A stretch of 64,000 nucleotides of DNA from Acinetobacter piscicola (lineage in GTDB: Bacteria > Pseudomonadota > Gammaproteobacteria > Pseudomonadales > Moraxellaceae). Numbering within the stretch: position 1 is the stretch's first letter; each line of letters starts with the position of its first letter. This document shows positions 28,424 to 37,182 of the stretch, in pieces. The stretch is taken from NCBI RefSeq assembly GCF_015218165.1, contig NZ_CP048659.1, positions 1,922,001-1,986,000 of the forward strand, read 5' to 3'. The position numbers were made by a program, and so were the translations under genes. The notes beneath the pieces were generated by a model. That model was not told where the DNA came from and searched no databases. It saw only the letters and a program-made list of their open reading frames with translations.

Positions 28424-29430
28424 ATGATTTTAGTGACTGGTGGTTTAGGCTTTATAGGCTCGCATGTGGTGATTAGCTTGCTTGCTCAGGGGCAAGAGGT
28501 CGTCATTGTGGATAACTTAGCCAATGCAAATTTACAAACATTAGAACGCCTTGAATATATTGCAGGAATGTATATATTCCATTTGTAAAAATCGATGTTC
28601 GAAACACGCCCGCATTAAATAAAGTATTTGAACAATATTCAATTGATGCTGTAGTACATACCGCAGGTTTTAAATCACTTGAAGAATCCAAACTAAAACC
28701 ACTTGAATATTATAATGATAATGTAAGTTGTATCATGAGTTTATTACGTTCTATGCAGCGTACAGGGGTACGAAGTTTGGTGCATTTATCTAGCTTAGCG
28801 GTGTATGGAAAATCCAGCTTAGCATTGAATGAACAACTTGATTTTAACTATTCGTATCCAAATCCTTATATCAAATCACAACAAATGATTGAAGAGATTA
28901 TTCAAGATACCTGTAAGACTGACAATGAATGGTGTATTGCAATTTTACGTTTAGGGAATATTGTCGGTGCATTTGAACATGGTGTGTTAGGTGAGTTTGT
29001 TAACCCATTGCCTAAAAACATTGTCCCAATGCTGTTGCAAGTTGCTGCGGGGCAACGAGATGTTATAGAACTCCAAGACCAAGCAAACACCACAGATGGT
29101 ACTGTAGAGCGTAGTTTTGTGCATGTGTTGGATGTTTGTGAAGCTGTGCATGCCAGTTTATTTTGGTTGCAAAACCAATTGAATATTTGTGAAGCTTTTG
29201 ATATTGCGGGTGAGCAAAGTTCGATTCGAAATTTAATTACTTGTGTGCAAGAAGTCACTGCTGCTGAGATTACAACGATTGACGCTGCATATAAATATGA
29301 AGAACTCGCACAAATAGGTTCAAACAGCACCAAAGCAGAAAGTATTTTAAAATGGGCAGCAAAACGTTCATTGCAAAACATGATTCAGGACGAATGGAAG
29401 TTTTATCAAAATACCTTGAACAATGGCTAG
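28424..29430 (+). pseudogene. GalE-like sugar-nucleotide epimerase, frameshifted
   Basis: The frame from ATG at 28424 encodes MILVTGGLGFIGSHVV (Rossmann GxxGxxG) but stops after about 54 codons. The rest (IPFVKIDVRNTP ... to 29430) is in another frame. Deleting one TA from the TATATAT run at 28571-28577 restores continuity as GMYIPFVKIDV. The expected YxxxK reads YIKSQ, so the catalytic Lys is Gln. The SSLAVYG and RLGNIVG segments are recognisable. Both lesions suggest a decayed or non-epimerising relative of UDP-glucose 4-epimerase. A sequencing error in the TA run is possible. Confidence 0.8.
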
Positions 29431-29468
29431 GCTGTTAGTACAAAGGGTAAATAGAGAATTGATTACTT

Positions 29469-29511
29469 GATAATGATTATTATTTACATTTTTGGTTTTG
29501 CCGCTTATTAT
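29469..29511 (+). promoter_or_regulatory. fumC promoter overlapped by a Fur-box-like site
   Basis: TTTACA (29483-29488) and TATTAT (29506-29511) are separated by 17 bp, a good sigma70 promoter. GATAATGATTATTATTTAC at 29469-29487 matches 15 of 19 positions of the Fur consensus and covers the -35 box. Confidence 0.65.
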
Positions 29512-29578
29512 AGATAAATCAAGACATTGACGCTTTGATCGGTCAATGCCCATTATTTCAGTTTGACAAGAGGTGAGT

Positions 29579-30973
29579 ATGCAGACACGTATTGAACATG
29601 ACACCATGGGCGATGTAGAAGTCCCAAGTGAAGCACTATGGGGCGCACAAACTCAGCGCAGTATACAAAACTTTAAAATTGGGCATGAACATTTACCTCG
29701 CCCTATGATTCAAGCAATGGGTTTAGTCAAAAAAGCGGCAGCAATGACCAATGCTGAACTGAAGCAAATTCCAGCTGAGCTTGCAAATTATATTGTGGAT
29801 GCTGCAAATGAAGTCATTTCTGGACAATGGGACAGTCAATTTCCTTTAGTGGTGTGGCAAACAGGTTCTGGTACGCAAAGTAATATGAACTGTAATGAAG
29901 TCATTGCCAATATTGCCAACCAAAAATTAGGTAATCCATTAGGCTCACAAAAACCTGTCCATCCGAATGATCATGTCAACCGTGCGCAATCGACCAATGA
30001 TTCATTTCCAACCGCGATTCATGTCGCAGCTGCGTTACACATTAATGAGTTATTGATTCCTGCGGTTAAGCGTTTGCGTGATACACTCAACTTAAAATCA
30101 CAAGAATTTCAAGATATTGTTAAAATTGGACGTACCCATTTACAAGATGCAACGCCGTTGACTTTAGGACAAGAATTTAGCGGCTATGTACAACAACTCG
30201 ACAATGGTATCAAACGTTTAGAACAAGCCTTGGTTTGGTTGTATGAGTTGCCACTGGGTGGTACGGCTGTGGGGACAGGGCTCAACGCACACCCAGATTA
30301 TGCAGAGAAAGCCGCAGCACAATTGGCACTATTAACAGGTTTACCGTTTGTTACCAATCCAAATAAATTTGAAGCATTGGCTGGGCGAGATGCTGCTGTA
30401 TTTGCCTCAGGTGCACTGAAAACATTGGCAGCAAGTTTAAATAAAATTGCCAATGATATTCGTTGGTTGGCGAGTGGTCCACGTTGCGGTCTGGGTGAAA
30501 TCCATATTCCTGAAAATGAGCCTGGTTCAAGTATCATGCCAGGCAAGGTTAATCCAACCCAATGTGAAGCCATGACTATGGTGGTTGCCCAAGTCATGGG
30601 GAATGACACGACCATTAACTTTGCAGGTGCCTCAGGTAACTTTGAGTTAAATGTTTATATGCCTGTGATTGCGTTTAATTTAATTCAATCGATTCAGCTA
30701 TTAGGTGATGCATGTAATAGTTTTGATGAGCATTGTGCAATCGGTATTGAGCCAAATCGTGAAAAGATAGACTATTTCCTACATAACTCATTGATGCTCG
30801 TCACCGCATTAAACCCTGTGATTGGTTATGAAAATGCAGCGAAAGTCGCAAAAACTGCTTATAAACAAGGTAAAACTTTAAAAGAGGTTGCAGTTGAATT
30901 AGGTCTTGTCACGGCTGAGCAGTTTGATGATGTGGTACAACCTGAAAAAATGGTGCATCCAAATGCCAAGTAA
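29579..30973 (+). CDS. fumC: Class II fumarate hydratase
   Basis: 464 aa, iron-independent fumarase of the TCA cycle. The signature [15 protein letters not shown], the [16 protein letters not shown] segment and [14 protein letters not shown] are all present. The ATG at 29579 follows AAGAGG; a GTG two codons earlier is less likely. A Fur-box-like sequence over the promoter suggests induction when iron is short, when [4Fe-4S] fumarases fail. Confidence 0.96.
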   Translation: MQTRIEHDTMGDVEVPSEALWGAQTQRSIQNFKIGHEHLPRPMIQAMGLVKKAAAMTNAELKQIPAELANYIVDAANEVISGQWDSQFPLVVWQTGSGTQSNMNCNEVIANIANQKLGNPLGSQKPVHPNDHVNRAQSTNDSFPTAIHVAAALHINELLIPAVKRLRDTLNLKSQEFQDIVKIGRTHLQDATPLTLGQEFSGYVQQLDNGIKRLEQALVWLYELPLGGTAVGTGLNAHPDYAEKAAAQLALLTGLPFVTNPNKFEALAGRDAAVFASGALKTLAASLNKIANDIRWLASGPRCGLGEIHIPENEPGSSIMPGKVNPTQCEAMTMVVAQVMGNDTTINFAGASGNFELNVYMPVIAFNLIQSIQLLGDACNSFDEHCAIGIEPNREKIDYFLHNSLMLVTALNPVIGYENAAKVAKTAYKQGKTLKEVAVELGLVTAEQFDDVVQPEKMVHPNAK

Positions 30974-31002
30974 GCAGCATAACTAATCACAATCTGTACA
31001 GA

Positions 31003-31074
31003 AATCATCAGCAATAGTTTCTATCTAGAAATGAAGTGCGTACAATACGCATTAGAATTTTATTGCTGATGATT
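31003..31074 (+). ncRNA. Structured leader: predicted three-way junction
   Basis: The outer arms AATCATCAGCAATA (31003-31016) and TATTGCTGATGATT (31061-31074) pair perfectly over 14 bp. Inside are two hairpins: TTTCT-ATCT-AGAAA (31018-31031) and TGCGTA-CAA-TACGCA (31037-31051, extendable by two pairs). The right outer arm ends 4 bp before the ATG of the next gene. No T-run follows, so a fumC terminator is not supported. An RNA regulator or a small palindromic element are both possible. Confidence 0.5.
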
Positions 31075-31078
31075 GGTT

Positions 31079-31570
31079 ATGCTAGATATATATTTGACGG
31101 ATGTTCAAAAAAATGTTCAATTTAAGGATTATCCGGGTGAACATCCTGTTAAATTTATTTTGAATTTTAAAAAGATTTTTCCAAGTGTCATGGAGTTGTT
31201 ATTGCCTGTGCTTCCTTCAGATGAAGACTTGGAAAAAATGACATGGGAATCGACTACGCAAGATTTTGCAACATTTAAGCTGCTCCTCAGTGGTTGGGGT
31301 GTGATTGAATTGCGTTTAAATGCAATTGGTCAATTTAAAGATAAAAACTATGCTGACCAATTGGTGAAAAAAGCCCAAGCTAAACGTAAAGAATTTGCCA
31401 AAGCGCAAAAGCAGCTTTCAACGGTTGAGTTAGATTATTTATTTATGCATGAGATTCATGCTTTGATTGATGCCGAATTAGTTGAGCTTGGTGAAAAATT
31501 CTATTTACCGACTTTGCGTGATTTGTGGAAGGATCAAGTGAAAGCCAATGTGTTAAATGCTAAATTTTAA
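31079..31570 (+). CDS. Conserved-looking cytoplasmic protein, unknown
   Basis: 163 aa from the ATG at 31079. No signal peptide or membrane segment. The middle part is helical and Lys-rich (KKAQAKRKEFAKAQKQL), followed by ELDYLFMHEIHALIDAELVELGE. No Shine-Dalgarno sequence stands out because the leader structure occupies the region just upstream. A terminator follows. I do not recognise the family. Confidence 0.75.
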   Translation: MLDIYLTDVQKNVQFKDYPGEHPVKFILNFKKIFPSVMELLLPVLPSDEDLEKMTWESTTQDFATFKLLLSGWGVIELRLNAIGQFKDKNYADQLVKKAQAKRKEFAKAQKQLSTVELDYLFMHEIHALIDAELVELGEKFYLPTLRDLWKDQVKANVLNAKF

Positions 31571-31621
31571 CTGAATATGTGTGCTTATTTTTAATATACG
31601 TTTGTTGTTTGATGAATATTT

Positions 31622-31660
31622 AAAATGCCAATGAGTCTGTGTACTGCATTGGCATTTTTT
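31622..31660 (+). terminator. Terminator after the 31079 gene
   Basis: AAATGCCAATG/CATTGGCATTT forms an 11-bp stem followed by T residues, 50 bp past the stop. Confidence 0.8.
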
Positions 31661-31817
31661 ATGTGCTTTTATACTTTAAATGCAATTTATATGCTTATTT
31701 TTTATAAGCTTAACCATGTATTTCGAGATATTTTTTGTTTTAATAATGCCTTAGAAAAGGCAAATGATGATGATATTGATTGTTTAATTTTTATAAATAA
31801 TTGTAGCGCTTGGTCTC

Positions 31818-31837
31818 GTATTTCCCCGAGGAAATAC
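31818..31837 (+). promoter_or_regulatory. Hairpin just upstream of the third nitroreductase
   Basis: GTATTTCC-CCGA-GGAAATAC forms a perfect 8-bp stem with a tetraloop. It ends two bases before the AAAGGAA ribosome site, so it could influence translation initiation. Confidence 0.5.
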
Positions 31838-31853
31838 CAAAGGAATTTCAATA

Positions 31854-32456
31854 ATGTCGAATCATTTTTTAGATTTAATTAAAAATGGACGAACAATTTA
31901 TGCGATTGGACGCCGTGTTGAGCAAACACCTGAGCAGTTAACTGCCTTAATTCAAAATGCAATCAAGCAAAGTCCATCTTCGTTTAACTCCCAGTCTTCT
32001 CGTGCTGTGATTTTATTTAATGCAGAGCATGAAAAGTTTTGGGAATTTGTCAAAGAAAAACTACAAGCCTACAGTAAAGATGAAGCCAGTGCTGCAAAAA
32101 CCAATGCTCGTATTGACAGCTTTAAAGCAGGTTTTGGCACAGTTTTATTTTTTGAAGATTTAGATGTTGTAAAAAGTTTGCAAGCTCAGTTTCCATCCTA
32201 TGCGGATAATTTCCCAATTTGGGCGGAACATTCAACAGCGATTGCACAGTTTGCTACATGGACGGCTTTAAACACGGAAGGTCTAGGTGCATCATTACAA
32301 CATTATAATCCGATTGTAGATGAGCAAGTTCATGCTGAGTGGGATATTCCTGCGAGTTGGAAATTGCGCGCACAATTCGTCTTTGGTTCTATTGAAGCAC
32401 CTGCAACAGAAAAAACATATATTGAAGATCAAGTACGTTTTAAAGTTTTTAAATAG
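31854..32456 (+). CDS. Nitroreductase-family protein, third copy
   Basis: 200 aa, closely similar to the 15503 product: LIKNGRTIYAIGRRV, SPSSFNSQSSR, FPIWAEHSTAIAQFATWTAL, GASLQHYNPIVDEQV and the LRAQFVFGSIEAPATEK end. An FMN-dependent nitro/quinone reductase role is inferred from the family. The ATG has AAGGAA upstream. Confidence 0.9.
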   Translation: MSNHFLDLIKNGRTIYAIGRRVEQTPEQLTALIQNAIKQSPSSFNSQSSRAVILFNAEHEKFWEFVKEKLQAYSKDEASAAKTNARIDSFKAGFGTVLFFEDLDVVKSLQAQFPSYADNFPIWAEHSTAIAQFATWTALNTEGLGASLQHYNPIVDEQVHAEWDIPASWKLRAQFVFGSIEAPATEKTYIEDQVRFKVFK

Positions 32457-32482
32457 TTTTCATTGATTTTTATATTGTCAGT

Positions 32483-32509
32483 AAAACGAGTGATTGATCA
32501 CTCGCTTTT
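32483..32509 (+). terminator. Terminator after the third nitroreductase
   Basis: CGAGTGAT-TG-ATCACTCG followed by CTTTTG; a perfect dyad 30 bp past the stop. Confidence 0.75.
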
Positions 32510-32576
32510 GTATACATGATATTACTGCTGATTTATGATTGTTATATCATACTATTGTTTTTGCAAAATTATATAA

Positions 32577-33443
32577 ATGACTAAGCTACGACATCGTAAA
32601 CATCACAAAAAATTTGATCCCAATAAAATTCATTTACATCATTTAAGACAGCAGTGGATGGAACAACAGGTTATAGAAAGCCAATTACGCAAAGATCAAA
32701 CTTTTAAAACTAAGTATTATAAACAGCAGTTTGATTTACCACTCAAGGGTAAGCCTGCTTATGTTGTGAGTATGATCATTAAATATTTTATTTTGGTTTT
32801 TATTTTGCAATTAATCTTTTTTGTGTGGATTGTTTTTTACACAATTTTTGAAGATGTATTTGAGTTTATCAAATTCCTTGATCCTGAGGTATTTATGGAG
32901 GTACATACCACCATCTTTTTGAGTCTGTTGTTGGTTTTACCGATTTTTATTTTGTTTTATAGAAATATATCTACATCTCAATCCAAAGCAATCATCCAAA
33001 ACTTTCAGATTTACCCTGATACTGTCGCGATTCTTTTTACAGATGGTTCAACTGAGCAGATCCATTATTGTGATATTGATTCTGTTCATATGGTCTCAGT
33101 AGGAAAAACACATCAGATGGAAATACGCTATACCTTAGCACATAAGAAGGAATTACAAGATTATCCTCGAATGTTTGAATTGGATTTTACGTTCAAGAAA
33201 GTATTTTTTCTCAAAAATAAATATCAAATGTATAGTGCTTTTTTACAACAACTACAAATTAAAAATCCAAGTGCACGTATTTATACAGGGTCTTGGTATA
33301 AGTCTTATTTAAATATGGAGAACTTTCAGCTCAATGAAAGGCGTTTATTGTTCTTGAAATGGTCAAATATCTTATTTTGGCTTGTATTTGTTGTCATGAC
33401 ATTTGCTGTGATTTTTTATCCTGCTTATCAGCATCTTCTATAA
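32577..33443 (+). CDS. Membrane protein, unknown
   Basis: 288 aa. A very basic, His-rich N-terminus (residues 1-40) precedes two membrane helices (IIKYFILVFILQLIFFVWIV and TTIFLSLLLVLPIFILFY). A soluble domain of about 110 residues with a PH-like beta pattern follows (IIQNFQIYPDTVAILFTDGSTEQIHYCDIDSV). A C-terminal helix ends the protein (ILFWLVFVVMTFAVIFYPA). The soluble part resembles the cytoplasmic domain of YcxB-type proteins in pattern only. No family assignment is made. Confidence 0.75.
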   Translation: MTKLRHRKHHKKFDPNKIHLHHLRQQWMEQQVIESQLRKDQTFKTKYYKQQFDLPLKGKPAYVVSMIIKYFILVFILQLIFFVWIVFYTIFEDVFEFIKFLDPEVFMEVHTTIFLSLLLVLPIFILFYRNISTSQSKAIIQNFQIYPDTVAILFTDGSTEQIHYCDIDSVHMVSVGKTHQMEIRYTLAHKKELQDYPRMFELDFTFKKVFFLKNKYQMYSAFLQQLQIKNPSARIYTGSWYKSYLNMENFQLNERRLLFLKWSNILFWLVFVVMTFAVIFYPAYQHLL

Positions 33444-33728
33444 TTCGTCGTGATTTATATCTTTTGCTAGAGAAAAGATGAATGTCTTGGATTTTATAGA
33501 ATGAATCTTCAAGCATTTTTCTTTAGCATAAAAATATATATCTATTGCTAAAAAAAGAATAAAGATACTTTGAAAACATGCAAATATAGACTATAGTAGA
33601 AATGTAAAGTCGAGTGATATGCTTGGTTTTTAATCAATGAGAAAGCTATGATGTTTAGCCTCACCGTGATTTAAAGATCAACTGAAGATGTCGCTCTTAC
33701 CTTTGATCCAATAAATGGGCAATCGATT
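33444..33728. other. Intergenic region before the DUF2946 gene
   Basis: 285 bp of AT-rich sequence with no gene, convincing dyad or recognisable riboswitch. The promoter for the DUF2946/cyd region is presumably here. Confidence 0.4.
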
Positions 33729-34187
33729 GTGTTAAGACGTAGTGGGCTGTTGCTTGCATGTGCGACAGTATTGTTACAGCTTGCGGTTTTTTTACAGCCG
33801 TTACTTCCTGAGCAATATCAGATTGCTCCGGTTTGTGAGCACATTACTCATTCGCTTTTGCATCCTGACCAAGCGACTTCAAATATACATCAAAGCAGCT
33901 TTATTCATCATTTTCTCCATCTTGATCAGTTTGATGCTGAGCAACAAGCCGAAAATCATCAAAAGCAGCCACATTCGAGTCATCATCATGACAGTAACCA
34001 TCAATGTCAGTATTGCGTGGTTTATGGCAATTTGGTTTTACCGCCCGAGCTCGGTGTAAAAGAAATTTTAGATCGAATACAAATTCGTTTGATTGCGTAT
34101 AGCAAAAACCATCAACATGTTTATTTCGCTTTACAGCGATTATATCTCCTACCACAAGGTCGAGCTCCACCTACCTTATTTACATAA
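33729..34187 (+). CDS. DUF2946-family protein, His-rich
   Basis: 152 aa starting with GTG. An N-terminal hydrophobic segment (GLLLACATVLLQLAVFL) anchors or exports it. The middle is His-rich (HHFLHLDQF ... HSSHHHDSNHQC), followed by a C-x-x-C pair (CQYC) and a terminal RAPPT motif typical of DUF2946. The family is often found near copper or heme functions, and the His/Cys cluster would suit metal binding. It precedes the cytochrome bd operon here, but cotranscription is uncertain. Confidence 0.75.
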   Translation: MLRRSGLLLACATVLLQLAVFLQPLLPEQYQIAPVCEHITHSLLHPDQATSNIHQSSFIHHFLHLDQFDAEQQAENHQKQPHSSHHHDSNHQCQYCVVYGNLVLPPELGVKEILDRIQIRLIAYSKNHQHVYFALQRLYLLPQGRAPPTLFT

Positions 34188-34273
34188 CTTGATGTCGTGA
34201 GTTGTGTTTTATCTACGTCTTTGTGGCGCTGAAAACAACAACTTAATTTCCGAATTTTATGTAGAGATTGATT

Positions 34274-34492
34274 ATGCAAGCTTTATTATTCCCAAAAGCA
34301 ATGGGAAGGAACTCGCTTCGCCTATTGTTTGGTTCATTTTATGCGTTGTTTTTAAAATGGATTAAAAAAACGTTAATCATAAATCAACAGACGCCTGTCT
34401 ATTTGAATGTTTATGCTAAAGAAGTAAAACAAAAATTGCACAATGTCGTAGCAAAGAATAAATGGCTGCAAAAGGTTGAGGTGGTGTTATGA
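34274..34492 (+). CDS. Small basic protein coupled to cydA
   Basis: 72 aa, basic (MQALLFPKAMGRNSLRLLFGSFYALFLKWIKKTL...). A hydrophobic/amphipathic stretch lies around residues 17-30. Its stop codon overlaps the cydA start by 4 bp (ATGA), which argues that it is translated and coupled to the oxidase. The family is not recognised. It could be an assembly factor or a leader peptide. Confidence 0.55.
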   Translation: MQALLFPKAMGRNSLRLLFGSFYALFLKWIKKTLIINQQTPVYLNVYAKEVKQKLHNVVAKNKWLQKVEVVL

Positions 34493-35946
34493 CTTTAGGA
34501 CTTACAGCACTTGAATTGGCACGTATTCAGTTTGCGTTTACCGTGTCTTTTCATATTATTTTTCCTGCAATCTCGATTGGTTTAGCGAGCTTTTTGGCTG
34601 TTTTAGAATGGCGTTGGCTGAAAACCAAAGACCCTGTTTATCAAGATTTGTTTAAATTTTGGGTCAAAATATTCGCCGTGGCATTTGGTATGGGTGTCGT
34701 ATCAGGTGTAGTGATGAGTTATCAGTTTGGTACCAACTGGAGTGAATTTTCCCGTGTTGCGGGCTCTGTAACAGGTCCATTACTCACTTATGAAGTGTTG
34801 AGTGCCTTTTTCTTAGAGGCGGGTTTTCTCGGCATTATGCTGTTTGGATGGGGGCGTGTTGGACCACGTGCTCACTTTTTTGCAACCACGATGGTCGCAG
34901 TAGGTACCTGTATTTCCATGTTTTGGATTTTATCGTCCAACAGTTGGATGCAGACACCGCAAGGCTTTAGTATTGAAAATGGCATTATTGTTCCAACGGA
35001 TTGGTTTGCAATTGTATTCAACCCATCATTTCCATACCGTTTAGCACACATGGCTGCGGCTGCATTCTTGGTATCTGCCTTATTGGTCGCTTCAACTGCG
35101 GCATGGCATTTACTCAAAGGTCGCCGTGATGCTTTGGTGAAAAAATCTTTTTCTATGGCAATGTGGATGATTTTAATCCTTGCTCCATTACAAGTGGTGA
35201 TTGGCGATAACCACGGTTTAAATACCTTGAAACATCAACCTGCAAAATTGGCTGCGATTGAAGGGCATTGGGAAACCAATAAAGGCGAGGGCATGCCGTT
35301 ATATTTATTCGGTATTCCTGATATGGAAGCGGAAGAAACCAAATATGCGATTGGTATTCCTAATCTTGGAAGCCTGATCATGACACATACGATGGATGGT
35401 GAAGTCAAAGGCTTAAAAGAATTTGCCAAAGAAGATCGTCCAAATTCATTGGTGGTGTTCTGGAGTTTCCGCATCATGGTCGGGCTTGGCATGTTGATGA
35501 TTGCATTGGCATTCTTTGCTTTGATTTTGCGTAAAGGTAACAAGCTGTATGAAAATAAATGGTTGCATCGTTTTGCTTTTGTGATGGGTCCATCAGGATT
35601 TATTGCACTACTTGCAGGTTGGTTTACCACTGAAGTTGGTCGTCAACCATGGGTGGTTTATGGGGTAATGCGCACCAAAGATGCATTATCGCCTGTATCG
35701 GCAGAGCAAGTGGGACTAACGCTGATCATTTTTGTGGTGGTGTATTGCGTGGTATTTGGCATCGGGATTTATTACATGTTGAAACTAATGCATAAAGGTC
35801 CGCAATTTATTCATGCAACGCCTGAAGGCGCAATTCATAGCGAAGAAGCGGTGATTCTTGCCTCAAAACGTCCATTGACCAGTGTAGAAGAAAGCGTTGA
35901 CTCAGATTTGAATGCTGGCAATAGCAATGAACAGGAGCGTAAATAA
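34489..35946 (+). CDS. cydA: Cytochrome bd (CIO-type) oxidase subunit I
   Basis: 485 aa, nine membrane segments. The heme ligand His of FTVSFHIIFPAISIG, the second His in YRLAHMAAAAF and the GRQPWVVYG motif are present. The quinol-binding Q-loop is short, as in cyanide-insensitive (CioA) enzymes. It oxidises ubiquinol and reduces O2 to water without pumping protons. Followed by cydB with a 1-bp overlap. Confidence 0.95.
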   Translation: MTLGLTALELARIQFAFTVSFHIIFPAISIGLASFLAVLEWRWLKTKDPVYQDLFKFWVKIFAVAFGMGVVSGVVMSYQFGTNWSEFSRVAGSVTGPLLTYEVLSAFFLEAGFLGIMLFGWGRVGPRAHFFATTMVAVGTCISMFWILSSNSWMQTPQGFSIENGIIVPTDWFAIVFNPSFPYRLAHMAAAAFLVSALLVASTAAWHLLKGRRDALVKKSFSMAMWMILILAPLQVVIGDNHGLNTLKHQPAKLAAIEGHWETNKGEGMPLYLFGIPDMEAEETKYAIGIPNLGSLIMTHTMDGEVKGLKEFAKEDRPNSLVVFWSFRIMVGLGMLMIALAFFALILRKGNKLYENKWLHRFAFVMGPSGFIALLAGWFTTEVGRQPWVVYGVMRTKDALSPVSAEQVGLTLIIFVVVYCVVFGIGIYYMLKLMHKGPQFIHATPEGAIHSEEAVILASKRPLTSVEESVDSDLNAGNSNEQERK

Positions 35947-36950
35947 TGATTGATTTATCTCTGATTTGGATTGTGATTATTGCCATTGGCGTGTTTATCT
36001 ATGTGGTGTTGGATGGTTTTGATCTAGGTATCGGGATTTTATTCCCATTCTTCAAAGACCAACATGAACGCGATGTGATGATGAATACTGTTGCGCCTGT
36101 ATGGGATGGCAATGAAACGTGGATGGTGCTCGGTGGTGCAGCCTTATATGCGGCATTTCCATTGGTCTATGCAACGGTATTGTCTGCGCTGTATATGCCC
36201 ATCATTTTGATGGTGATTGCTTTGATTTTCCGTGGTGTGGCATTTGAATTTCGTTTTAAAGCCAATCGAACTAAGCATTTCTGGGACAAGTCATTTATTG
36301 GTGGTTCAGTCTTGGCAAGTTTTTTTCAAGGTATGATTTTAGGAGCTTATATTCAAGGTATTAAAGTCGAAAATCAGATGTATGCGGGTGGTGGTTTAGA
36401 TTGGTTAACACCATTTACCATCTTTACTGGCATTGGCGTGGTGGTGCTTTATGCTGCATTGGGTTGTGCATGGTTAATTTTTAAAACAGATCATGATTTG
36501 CAAGATCGTATGTATAAACTTATGCCAAAGATGATCATCGCATTATTTATCATTTTTGGTGCAGTCAGTATATATACACCAATGGCACATCCTGAAATTG
36601 CTGCGCGTTGGTTTAGTCAGCCACAATTGATGTATTTCAGTCCTGTCCCGATTTTAGTGATCATTTTTACATGGCTGGTATTACGTGCATGTAAACAACG
36701 TGCTGAATTAAGCCCGTTTATTTATACCTTGGCATTGGTATTCTTAGCCTATACAGGCTTTATGATCAGTCTATGGCCATACATTATTCCGCCGTCAATT
36801 ACCATTTGGGAAGCAGCAGCACCGCAAAGTAGCCAATTATTCGCCTTGATTGGTGCATTAATCTTGATTCCAATCATCTTGATTTATACAGGACTGTCGT
36901 ATTGGGTATTCCGTGACAAAGTTCGTGTCGGTGATGAAGGTTATCATTAA
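35946..36950 (+). CDS. cydB: Cytochrome bd (CIO-type) oxidase subunit II
   Basis: 334 aa, eight or nine membrane helices. The N-terminus LIWIVIIAIGVFIYVVLDGFDLGIGILFPF and APVWDGNETWMVLGGAALYAAFPLVYA are diagnostic for CydB/CioB. It structurally supports subunit I. A stem-loop and a DUF2474-type small gene follow. Confidence 0.95.
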   Translation: MIDLSLIWIVIIAIGVFIYVVLDGFDLGIGILFPFFKDQHERDVMMNTVAPVWDGNETWMVLGGAALYAAFPLVYATVLSALYMPIILMVIALIFRGVAFEFRFKANRTKHFWDKSFIGGSVLASFFQGMILGAYIQGIKVENQMYAGGGLDWLTPFTIFTGIGVVVLYAALGCAWLIFKTDHDLQDRMYKLMPKMIIALFIIFGAVSIYTPMAHPEIAARWFSQPQLMYFSPVPILVIIFTWLVLRACKQRAELSPFIYTLALVFLAYTGFMISLWPYIIPPSITIWEAAAPQSSQLFALIGALILIPIILIYTGLSYWVFRDKVRVGDEGYH

Positions 36951-36973
36951 TCAGATGTTGTTATTTTAAATTG

Positions 36974-37011
36974 GGTGAATGTCTGATTGACTAAAAACAA
37001 AGACATTCACC
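36974..37011 (+). repeat. Stem-loop between cydB and the small gene
   Basis: GGTGAATGTCT (36974-36984) and AGACATTCACC (37001-37011) pair perfectly over 11 bp with a 16-nt loop. No T-run follows, so it looks like an mRNA-stability or attenuation element rather than a terminator. Confidence 0.55.
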
Positions 37012-37037
37012 TTAAATAAACGCAAAGGAGATGAAAA

Positions 37038-37145
37038 TTGAAATTATCTCAGACTCAATGGTTTATTGTGCTTTGGATCGGTGGTTTTCTGACTTTATTA
37101 ATCATTGCAGGATTTTTTAGAATGCTGATTCAGTTGGCATATTAA
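37038..37145 (+). CDS. DUF2474-like small subunit of the bd oxidase
   Basis: 35 aa starting with TTG, seven bases after AAAGGAG. A single membrane helix (WFIVLWIGGFLTLLIIAGFF) is preceded by SQTQ and followed by RMLIQLAY. Size, topology and position after CioB fit the DUF2474 family of small proteins encoded with CIO-type oxidases, analogous to CydX. Too short for standard gene finding. A terminator follows. Confidence 0.75.
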   Translation: MKLSQTQWFIVLWIGGFLTLLIIAGFFRMLIQLAY

Positions 37146-37150
37146 AAATG

Positions 37151-37182
37151 AAAGGGCAGACATATGGCATGTTTGCTCTTTT
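37151..37182 (+). terminator. Terminator of the cyd operon
   Basis: AAAGGGCAGACAT-ATGGC-ATGTTTGCTCTTT pairs over 13 bp with two G-U wobbles and is followed by T residues, just after the DUF2474-like gene. Confidence 0.8.

Noticed and set aside
28735..29430. Separate 231-aa epimerase gene starting at ATG 28735
   Set aside because: The upstream 28424-28575 segment encodes the missing Rossmann start and joins in frame after removal of one TA, so this ATG is internal.
31625..31882. 85-codon plus-strand frame
   Set aside because: It runs over a strong terminator and into the third nitroreductase gene; composition is that of non-coding AT-rich DNA.
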